From positions 1-16,876 of the forward strand of contig JAISYB010000069.1 of NCBI GenBank assembly GCA_031270215.1: a stretch of DNA of 16,876 nt. Direction: 5' to 3'. This document shows, in pieces, positions 1-6,908 of this stretch (the stretch's first letter is position 1; each line of letters starts with the position of its first letter). The translations under genes and the position numbers were made by a program. The notes below the pieces were generated by a model, which saw only the letters and a program-made list of their open reading frames with translations, was not told the origin of the DNA and did not search any database. This DNA comes from Streptococcaceae bacterium (GTDB lineage Bacteria; Bacillota; Bacilli; Lactobacillales; Streptococcaceae).

Positions 1-82
1 GCTGTTCGAGAATGAGTCCAACAGTTTTACTATTTTTTCCGCCACCTGCAGCTGGATTGATGATGATATGATATTGGTTCAT
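1..82 (-). CDS. Diacylglycerol/lipid kinase, N-terminal fragment
   Basis: This is the first 27 codons of a minus-strand gene that leaves the window on the left. The protein starts MNQYHIIINPAAGGGKNSKT. This is the phosphate-binding NPxxGxGK start of the DAGK catalytic domain (DgkB/YegS/BmrU family of ATP-dependent lipid kinases). The ATG at 82-80 is preceded by a GGAG ribosome site, and an extended -10 promoter lies at 116-124. In Gram-positives such enzymes recycle diacylglycerol from lipoteichoic acid synthesis or phosphorylate related lipids. Which substrate applies cannot be told from this fragment. The family call is fairly safe; DgkB itself is not proven. Confidence 0.8.
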   Translation of the reverse strand, partial: MNQYHIIINPAAGGGKNSKTVGLILEQ

Positions 83-115
83 AAATACTCCATTAATTGA
101 TTTAAGTTAAGTTTA

Positions 116-124
116 ATTATAGCA
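116..124 (-). promoter_or_regulatory. Extended -10 promoter for the lipid kinase gene
   Basis: On the minus strand the sequence reads TGCTATAAT, a perfect TATAAT with the TGn extension. It lies about 35 bases upstream of the ATG at 82. No good -35 hexamer sits at the normal distance, as is common for extended -10 promoters. Confidence 0.55.
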
Positions 125-217
125 CGGTTTGTCTGGATTGTAGCTGATAAGACTTATTTTTACTACAGTTAATTAAGCCTAAAACGGTTGACATCAATAA
201 CTCTTTTAAAACAAATA

Positions 218-260
218 ACAGGTAGGAACTTTTCTAGGTTTTCTGCCTGTTTTTGTTTAT
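218..260 (+). terminator. Terminator-like hairpin with no obvious upstream gene
   Basis: An 11-bp stem (218-228 paired with 240-250, including two G-T wobbles) is followed by TTTTTGTTTAT. It has the form of a rho-independent terminator on the plus strand, but no plus-strand gene precedes it in the window. A TTGACA at 188-193 lies just upstream without a convincing -10. The rest of 83-415 shows only the two promoter candidates listed separately. Confidence 0.5.
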
Positions 261-338
261 TCACAAAACACGTCCGTTTCAATCGTTAGCTTTAGCTAGT
301 GGTAGAATATCACGTTATCAATTTTCTCTATTTTACAG

Positions 339-368
339 TTGCCTTGGTAAGTGAGATACTAGTATTAT
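339..368 (+). promoter_or_regulatory. Candidate promoter of the amidohydrolase operon
   Basis: TTGCCT (339-344) and TATTAT (363-368) are separated by 18 bases. They would start transcription about 40 bases before the ATG at 416. Neither hexamer is perfect. The position downstream of the hairpin at 218-260 and upstream of the chosen start supports it. Confidence 0.4.
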
Positions 369-415
369 ATTGTCTTAGAAGTGACAAGCAAATAAATAAT
401 GAAAATGGAGGACAT

Positions 416-1582
416 ATGGCAAATTTATCAAATGAATTTTTAGCAGAGCTGACGGAGATTAGGCATTACATTCATCAGCACCCTGAGTTATCCAGTGAGG
501 AATACCAGACGACCGCTTTTATCAAGGAAAAGCTAACAGGTTGGGGAATTGATGTCATTGACACGCCACTTAAGACTGGTGTGATTGCAGAAATTGGAAA
601 CAAAAGCAAGGGTAAAACGATTGCCCTACGTGCAGATATTGATGCATTACCAATCTTGGAAAAGACTGGCTTAGACTTTGCGTCGGAGAATTTAGGTGTG
701 ATGCATGCTTGTGGTCATGATTTTCATCAGACGAGTTTACTGGGTGCAGCTAAGATTTTAAAAGACAATGAAGAGCATCTCAACGGTAGGATTCGTCTTA
801 TATTTCAACCGGCAGAAGAAAATCACCGTGGCGCAAGAGAGGTTGTTGCGGCAGGTTATCTTAACGACATTCAAGCAATCATCGGCTATCACAATCACCC
901 AGGGTTAAAGCCTGGCGAGATTGGGCTAAAAAGTGGTGGAATAATGGCAGCGGTTGATCATTTTAAGGTTGATATTATTGGGCGCGGGACACATGCTGCT
1001 AATCCGCAGCTTGGTGTAGATGTCTTAGTAATTACCTCGCAGATTGTCGTTCAGCTTCAAAGTATTGTCGCTAGAAATATTGCGCCACAAGACAGTGTAG
1101 TTGTCAGCGTGACGCATATCAAGGGAGGTAATACGTGGAATGTCTTACCTGATACGAGCTTTTTTGAAGGCACAATTCGTAGCTTTTCAAACGAAGATCG
1201 GAGATACGCTAAGGCACGTTTTGCGGAAATCATTAACCATACCGCAGCAGCGTACGGGGCAACCGCTAAAATTACTTGGCTAGACGGCCCGCCTGTGACA
1301 GATAATGATTCAACCTTAACGCCGCTTGTTTTTGAAAATTCCAAGCAATTTGCTAAAGTTTTTACACCAATTTCATCTAATGCAGGTGAAGATTTTGCCG
1401 ATTATCAGCAGGTCACCCCCGGAGTTTTTGCCTTTATCGGAAGTAATGGTGATGCAGATGCCGCAGGTTGGCATCATAGTGATTTTCTAGTTAAGGACGA
1501 AGGTTTAGCGACCGCTGTTAATTACTATGTGGAAAACAGTTACCTGTTACTCAAATACTTTAATGATGGAGAAAAACTATGA
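416..1582 (+). CDS. M20 family amidohydrolase (N-acyl-amino acid hydrolase / HipO-like)
   Basis: This 388-residue cytoplasmic metal-dependent hydrolase belongs to the M20D group, which removes N-acyl groups from amino acids or related amides. It shows LRADIDALP (71-79) and MHACGHD (96-102, with C99 and H101 as expected metal ligands). QPAEE (131-135) holds the catalytic and metal-binding glutamates. A further histidine lies in GYHNHP (157-162) and another in WHHSDF near the C-terminus. The length is normal for the family. The frame is open back to a GTG at 299, but only the ATG at 416 has a good ribosome site (GGAGG at 407-411). The stop overlaps the next start by ATGA, so the genes are translationally coupled. 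The exact acyl substrate is unknown. Confidence 0.88.
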   Translation: MANLSNEFLAELTEIRHYIHQHPELSSEEYQTTAFIKEKLTGWGIDVIDTPLKTGVIAEIGNKSKGKTIALRADIDALPILEKTGLDFASENLGVMHACGHDFHQTSLLGAAKILKDNEEHLNGRIRLIFQPAEENHRGAREVVAAGYLNDIQAIIGYHNHPGLKPGEIGLKSGGIMAAVDHFKVDIIGRGTHAANPQLGVDVLVITSQIVVQLQSIVARNIAPQDSVVVSVTHIKGGNTWNVLPDTSFFEGTIRSFSNEDRRYAKARFAEIINHTAAAYGATAKITWLDGPPVTDNDSTLTPLVFENSKQFAKVFTPISSNAGEDFADYQQVTPGVFAFIGSNGDADAAGWHHSDFLVKDEGLATAVNYYVENSYLLLKYFNDGEKL

Positions 1583-2547
1583 TAAAACATAAAATTAGCC
1601 AAGAGCTTGAAATTGCAAGAGATGGTCGTTTTGTTCGTCAAACTAATCAATTTGCTGCAAGGTTTGGTGTGGGAATTGATAAGCTGCCGATTGAAGCAGG
1701 GAAGTACCGCCTACTTTGGTCGCCAGTTTGCCCTTGGGCACATCGCGCTGTAATTGTTCGCAAGGTATTGGGCTTAGAGGATGTGATTAGCTTGGGAACA
1801 GCTGACCCTATTCGCCCGAAGCTAGACCATGTTGATTGGGCATTTACGCTAGATGAGGGAAACGTTGATCCGGTACTTGGGATTCATTATATCGGTGAGG
1901 TTTATTTAAATGCTGACCCAAATTATTCAAAACGCCCGACTGTACCGGCATTAGTTGATATTAAAAGCAAAAAGGTCGTTGAAAATGACTATCATAATCT
2001 GACCTATTACTTGGCAAGAGATTGGAAGAAATTTCATAAGCCTAGCGCACCGGATTTGTTTCCGGAAGCTCTGGAGGGAGATATTCGGGCATTAAATGAC
2101 ATCATATTTCATGATATTAATAATGGTGTTTATAAAGCAGGATTTGCCAAAAGCCAAGAAGCGTATGAAAAAGCTTATGATTTAGTTTTTGAACGTTTGG
2201 ATTGGTTAGAGGCGCGTCTGAGGCAACAGCGATATTTGCACGGTAGTCAATTGACAGATAGTGACGTTAGACTTTATACAACGCTGGCCCGCTTTGATGT
2301 GGCGTATTACGGGGCATTTAACGTTAATAAAAAACGCTTGATTGATTATCCAAATCTTTGGGGATATGCACGAGATTTATATCAGACTTATGGATTTGGC
2401 GATACGACAGATTTTACAGCAATTAAAAAGCATTATTTCCTATCTGCACATATCCTTGGTAAAGAAGAACATCACAAGATTTTACCTAAGGGGCCGGATA
2501 CATCTATTTGGACTATCCCGACTAATCGTGCCGAGCAATTTGGTTAG
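1579..2547 (+). CDS. Glutathionyl-hydroquinone reductase-type glutathione S-transferase (YqjG/ECM4 family)
   Basis: This 322-residue protein has the Xi-class GST layout. An N-terminal thioredoxin-like domain carries CPWAHR at 51-56, with C51 as the expected catalytic cysteine. The KRPTVPALVD segment follows, and then an all-helical C-terminal domain. Family members use glutathione to reduce glutathionyl-hydroquinones, and the length matches E. coli YqjG closely. The gene overlaps the upstream amidohydrolase by four bases and is followed 11 bases later by an acetyltransferase gene, so all three are probably one mRNA. Whether this host makes or imports glutathione, or uses another thiol, is not visible here. 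The family call is firm; the physiological substrate is inferred. Confidence 0.85.
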   Translation: MIKHKISQELEIARDGRFVRQTNQFAARFGVGIDKLPIEAGKYRLLWSPVCPWAHRAVIVRKVLGLEDVISLGTADPIRPKLDHVDWAFTLDEGNVDPVLGIHYIGEVYLNADPNYSKRPTVPALVDIKSKKVVENDYHNLTYYLARDWKKFHKPSAPDLFPEALEGDIRALNDIIFHDINNGVYKAGFAKSQEAYEKAYDLVFERLDWLEARLRQQRYLHGSQLTDSDVRLYTTLARFDVAYYGAFNVNKKRLIDYPNLWGYARDLYQTYGFGDTTDFTAIKKHYFLSAHILGKEEHHKILPKGPDTSIWTIPTNRAEQFG

Positions 2548-2558
2548 GAAGGTAGCAA

Positions 2559-2993
2559 ATGAGAAAAAATTTAAAATTTATAACGACAGACGAACAAATT
2601 GATTATGAAGATGTCAAGATATTGCTTCATAGCTATGAGCTGACGGATTTGCCGGTGGATAAGATTAAGCTAGCCTTTCAAAACAGTCGCTACAAGGTGT
2701 TTATCGTAGATGAAAATAATCGTGTGCTTGGCTGTGGTCGTGCGTTATCTGATGGGGTGGCTCATGCCGAGATTTATAATATTGCTCTGAATGAAAAACT
2801 GCACCACCAAGGGCTTGGAGGAAAAATGATACAAAATCTGCTGAAGCAGGCTGAGGGTCAAATTGTTACGCTTTATACAGCACCATGGACGACTACTTGG
2901 TACGAAAGTCAAGGCTTTAAGCCGTTAAAGACAGCAATGGTGCGCTTTAGGGAACATGAGCTTGACTGGATGGTGGAGAATCAATTTATTTAA
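2559..2993 (+). CDS. GNAT family N-acetyltransferase
   Basis: This small protein of 144 residues has the GNAT fold pattern. The strand NRVLGCGRAL is followed by the acetyl-CoA-binding motif HHQGLGGKM (residues 82-90, Q-x-x-G-x-G type). A C-terminal WYESQGFKPL motif is typical of the family. It transfers an acetyl group from acetyl-CoA to an unidentified amine. The ribosome site (AGGAAGG) lies 8 or so bases before the ATG. It is the last gene of the operon that begins at 416, and the terminator at 3121 lies downstream. No substrate can be assigned. Confidence 0.85.
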   Translation: MRKNLKFITTDEQIDYEDVKILLHSYELTDLPVDKIKLAFQNSRYKVFIVDENNRVLGCGRALSDGVAHAEIYNIALNEKLHHQGLGGKMIQNLLKQAEGQIVTLYTAPWTTTWYESQGFKPLKTAMVRFREHELDWMVENQFI

Positions 2994-3120
2994 CTAAATT
3001 AAGCAAAAGTCGCTCATCGTTATAGATATGTCGTCGGTAACTTGAAAATCGACAGATAGTAGCAGAGATTATGGTACGCTTCCGTCGATAGGCATTGAAA
3101 TATTTTTATGATTTTGTGGA

Positions 3121-3149
3121 CTACTCACCGATTTTGGTGGGTAGTTTTT
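3121..3149 (+). terminator. Rho-independent terminator of the amidohydrolase-GST-GNAT operon
   Basis: A 9-bp stem, CTACTCACC paired with GGTGGGTAG (one T-G pair), has a GATTTT loop and is followed directly by TTTTT. The 130 bases between the acetyltransferase stop and this hairpin hold nothing recognisable. Confidence 0.85.
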
Positions 3150-3165
3150 GTCGTGTATCGTTTGA

Positions 3166-3388
3166 CTAGCCACAAGTCTGCCCCTTTTTTACACAGCAAA
3201 GACTATCAAATGCCACCAGAGTCATGACGTGTAATTTCCGCTGAAAACATCTGGTGTTGTAATACTTGATTGGTTCGTAATTGCTCGTTGCGACGATTGA
3301 ATCTGTGACCACAGTAATTTTTTCTCTTAATCATTCTCCAAAAAGCTTTTATCGCTTTATTGTCAATACATTTACCAATGCGGGACAT
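3166..3388 (-). pseudogene. IS3-family transposase (OrfB) C-terminal remnant, frameshifted
   Basis: On the minus strand, MSRIGKCIDNKAIKAFW at 3388 matches the conserved MSRxGxCxDNxxxExFF motif of IS3/IS150-group OrfB integrases. The catalytic glutamate expected in ExFF is replaced by lysine (KAFW). Reading then has to shift frame near the middle to recover YYNTRCFQRKLHVMT, the usual OrfB C-terminus, before the stop at 3168-3166. Upstream (3389-3500) stop codons and frame changes obscure any further homology, and no clear terminal inverted repeats are seen. This is a dead insertion-sequence scrap at the left edge of the toxin island. It supports past mobile-element activity there. Confidence 0.7.
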
Positions 3389-3529
3389 TCTGTGTCATAC
3401 TGCTTTTTTGGCAGCTTGCGAAGATCTAATTTTCCTTGTAAATATCTCTCAACCGTTGTTCTTTCGTTGACTTCATATAACCAATAGGGATTTAATTATT
3501 TCGATATCCTAGATATACCAATTCAAATA

Positions 3530-3591
3530 TAAAATAAAAGTTTATTTTATTTCATGTTATTAGTCTATACTGTAAAATAAAACGTTATAAT
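3530..3591 (+). promoter_or_regulatory. Promoter region of the lipoprotein-Rhs genes with repeated AT motif
   Basis: A perfect TATAAT (3586-3591) lies about 55 bases before the lipoprotein ATG. No strong -35 is seen. TAAAATAAAA occurs at 3530-3539 and again at 3573-3582, 43 bases apart, about four helical turns. A nearly complete inverted copy, TTTATTTTA, lies at 3541-3549. The first and inverted copies form an 8-bp-arm palindrome. This could be a regulator-binding array or simply AT-rich promoter DNA. Confidence 0.45.
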
Positions 3592-3644
3592 ATTAAATAT
3601 TACAAATTATTTATAAGGTTATCGTTTAACATAAAGGAGGAATC

Positions 3645-3976
3645 ATGAAAAAAATTTATTGTTTGATTGCTTTTATTTGTCTATTGCTATTAACCAGCTG
3701 TGGGTGGATATGAAGGCTGATGGGGCAATTCAATACAAGGAATATGCGCTAGATTTGAAAAAGGTAGGGACAAAATTCAAAGCTATTGGCGCAAGCGCTA
3801 AGACAAGTACCATGAAAAAATTATTAACAGAAGAAGATCAAGAAATTTATGCGACCTATGGAAGCTTAGGCAAACAAATCTATGACGTAGGTTACAAGCT
3901 TTACTACGGTAAAAAAGAAGAAGCGCAAGAAATCTATGATGAAATTTTAAAAACAGAAGAAGCATTAAAGGAGTAA
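3645..3976 (+). pseudogene. Small lipoprotein gene upstream of rhs, frameshifted just after the lipobox
   Basis: An excellent ribosome site (AAAGGAGG) precedes ATG 3645. The first frame encodes a typical lipoprotein signal, MKKIYCLIAFICLLLLTSCG, with lipobox LTSC and C19 as the lipidation site. It stops at TGA 3711. The mature part continues in another frame, from about 3705 to the stop at 3976. It is a charged, helical, lysine/glutamate-rich domain of about 85 residues that matches no family I recognise. Restoring one G in the GGG at 3702-3704 would join the two parts into a protein of about 110 residues. The gene ends 3 bases before the Rhs start, so it was probably co-transcribed and may have served that protein. 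The change could also be a sequencing error in a short G run. Confidence 0.7.
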
Positions 3977-3979
3977 TGA

Positions 3980-4962
3980 ATGAAAAAGAAATTATGGAAG
4001 CAATGCCTGATAACTTCGGTCGTTTTGTTACAGTTGAGTTCATACATACCGTGGCTGTCTATTTCAGCCCTAGCAGAGGATATACAATCAGAAAAGTCTA
4101 CCGGCAGTAGCCAACCGATTGAGGCAAAAGATAGGGTGACCCAAGCAGATTTACCCGAAGAGATAAAAGAGAAACTAAGCGCACCTCAAACGGTCGAAAG
4201 CTCAAAAAAGATGATGAACGAACAATAGATGCAACAATACTGGAACAATTTCCAAAAACCACTGAGGATACGGTTGAAATCATTACTCAGTCAGAAGAAA
4301 GATCGGGTAAACTGGAAGTTGTTGAAGAACGCTCAGAATTTTCGAAAACATTTCAAAATGATGTCACGGGTGAAGGAGAAACCATTCTGTTTACCTATCC
4401 CATTCATGAACAAGATAGCTCTGGGAGATGGCAAGCGATTAAAACAAAAACAAAAGAGCGAGCTAGCGTTGTCGAGCTATCTGACGACACTCAAACCATT
4501 GTGCCAAAGAGATTGAATGAGGAAAATCCGCTGATATCCAGTGATGAAACGTCCGAAGTGAGTTTATCTATTCCAAATGAAACCCTAACGGTTGAAGCGA
4601 TTAATGATGAAAAAGTATTGCTTGCAAATTCGGATAAAACCACTGTTTCAGAAGTGGTTAAAGAAAAACAAGCGACCGCCTTTAGTCAGTATATTGATGA
4701 AACGAGCGCTCAGACGGCCGTTTCGTATCAGTTGAATTTAAATGCTCACGAACAAGCGACACTTTCTGATAATAAAAGTGAAATAATCATTTGGAAAGCA
4801 GATGAAATCAAAGCCGTTTTATCTGCACCGATGCTTGAAAGCCTTGAAGGCAATCTCATGTTTATTCGGAATCCGAAGAAAAATGCGGGAAAAGCATACA
4901 GCCCGGCTGAACTTTCAAAAGCAGATAAAATCCGTTTGGACTCGCACCCGATGGGACGATGA
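3980..4962 (+). other. Rhs N-terminal segment with signal peptide (two frames)
   Basis: The ATG at 3980 has the ribosome site AAAGGAG (3967-3973 area) and begins a Sec signal: a lysine-rich start, a hydrophobic core, and probable cleavage after ISALA (near residue 32). The first frame stops at 4228. The continuing sense frame runs from the A run at 4204-4209 through to a TGA at 4960-4962. It encodes an acidic, serine/threonine-rich region containing FTYPIHEQDSSGRWQ and later FIRNPKKNAGKAYSPAEL. I recognise no named domain. The region looks like the surface N-terminus of Gram-positive Rhs proteins. The join to the YD repeats at about 4940 changes frame and is abrupt, so sequence may have been deleted there as well. 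Confidence 0.65.
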
Positions 4963-6908
4963 CACTCTATACGTATAATGCGTTGGACTTGGTGGATATG
5001 ATGCAATTGTCTACAGGCGATATTGAGCAATACCGCTACGATGCTAATGGCAATGTGACGAAAAAGATTGATCCAATGGGGAACGAAACCACATATACGT
5101 ATACTGCGACCAATCAGATTAAACAAGTCATCGATGCCTTAGGCAATGTTTCCTCGTTTACGTATGATGAGAATGGCAATGTTTTCACGTTTACAGATGG
5201 TTTGAAGCGAGAAATCCGTTATCAATACAATGAACTGAATCAATTGGTGAAGGAAACAACTTCAATGGGTGTGGTGACACAGTATCGCTACGATAAAGCC
5301 GGTCACCTGATTCGGATGGAAGACAGCACAGGACAGTCTGAAGGTTACACGTATGACACAATTGACAATCTGACTTCTGTTACGGATAGCCTTGGGCGAA
5401 AAGAATTGTATGCCTATAATCCATATGGCGAATTAATCAGCGAGACGGATATTGCCGGCAATCAGACACAGTATAGCTATGACGTGTTGGGTAACGTAAC
5501 CGAATTGATTGCGCCTAATGATGCGCACACGACCTATACCTATGATGGCAATAGTCAACTGCTTAAGACCACTGACCCATTGGATTTTGCGACGACATTT
5601 GCATATGATAAAAATGGACAGGTAATAAGGACGACCGATGCGACAGGAGCTGTGACCAAACAAACCTATACCGCAAGAAACCAGCTTGCGACTCAAACAG
5701 ATGCCAGCGGGCATACCGTGAAGCTGTCCTATGACGGAAATGGGAACCAAACAACCCTAAGTGATGCCAAAGGGAAACAGACCATATTTGCCTATGATGC
5801 GGTCAATCGACTGACCAGTACCGCAAACCGTTTAGGTAAAGTGACTCGGTATACGTATGACGTACAAGACAATTTGACGACAATCACAGACGCTAACAAC
5901 GGGACGACCACATTCGAATATTCACCTGTCGGTGAGCTGGAGAAACAAATCAGCGCCAATGGGAAAACGGAAGCCTACAGTTACCGATTGGACGGACAAT
6001 TGGAAGAAACAACCAAAGCCAGTGGAGAAACCATCAGTTATCGCTACGATGAATTGAATCGCTTGATTGGGAAACAATTAAACAATGAAGATTTTGTCTA
6101 TGCCTATGATGAAAATAATCAATTGGTTCAAGCCGATGTTTCCACTAGCTTTGATTTAAGTGAGATTGAAAGTGATGCGTTAAAAGAGAAGCTGCCAAGC
6201 AGTCATACCTTGACGTTTGAACGCAATCAATACGGGGATATTCTTCGTGCGACGACCAATGAGTAGGAAACGGTGAGCTATGCTTACGACACATTTGGCA
6301 GACGGATGGCAATCACGTATCCGAATGGGACGGAGCTTCACTATGAATACGATAAGAAGAATCAGTTAACGGAAATCATTGACGGCGACACCATCACAAC
6401 CTATCGTTATGATGGTGTCGGGCAAGTACAGGAAATCGTGTATGGGGACGCAACGAAATCCAGCTATACGTACTTACCAACAGGTGAAATTTCCGAAAGT
6501 GTGACTTATCAAGCCAATGGGAAGGTCGCATCCAAACAGGTCTATGCATATGATGAAAACGGGAATATCATCAAGGAAGAATTGACGTATCCGAAATTCA
6601 AACTGACAAAGACCTATGCCTATGATGACGAAGACCAATTGATTCAAGTGACTGAAAAAGAGAAGAACACCACGCGTGTGACGACCTATTTTTATGACAA
6701 TGTTGGCAATCGAATTGCCAGTGAGTTGACGGTCAATGGAAAATCCAAGGGCTATACAGAGTGGCAACAAAACGCAGACAATGAGTTGTTGTCCATTACA
6801 GGTGAACAAGGAGCGACCTATACGTATGATGCCAATGGCACGTCAGCAAGAAAACACGTGTCACAGGGGAAGTTATTACTTATCTCTATGATGCCGAGGG
6901 TCGTGTGA
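4959..6908 (+). other. Rhs YD-repeat shell segments
   Basis: Two same-frame stretches (4959-6266 and 6267-6908) are separated only by TAG 6264-6266. They encode a tandem array of roughly 21-residue YD repeats of the pattern YxYDxxGNxxxxTDxxGxx, for example YDANGNVTKKIDPMGN. I count roughly 25 units in total. In Rhs and teneurin-like proteins these repeats make a hollow beta-barrel cocoon around the C-terminal toxin. After the stop the repeats continue without loss of register (ETVSYAYDTFGRRM). The stop is therefore a simple substitution, probably CAG or a neighbouring codon to TAG. The segment is richer in G and C than the toxin tips downstream. Confidence 0.85.

Noticed and set aside
299..415. 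In-frame upstream extension of the amidohydrolase with a hydrophobic stretch (possible membrane anchor)
   Set aside because: The GTG at 299 has no ribosome site, family members start near ATG 416, and a GGAGG site lies right before 416. A promoter candidate also falls inside the extension.
3389..3500. Further transposase or gene upstream of the IS3 remnant on the minus strand (reading YLQGKLDLRKLPKKQYDTE)
   Set aside because: The open stretch is short, does not align with the expected OrfB sequence, and needs several frame changes.
5433..5754. Minus-strand open frames inside the YD-repeat region
   Set aside because: They are shadows of the strongly patterned plus-strand repeats and have no start signals.
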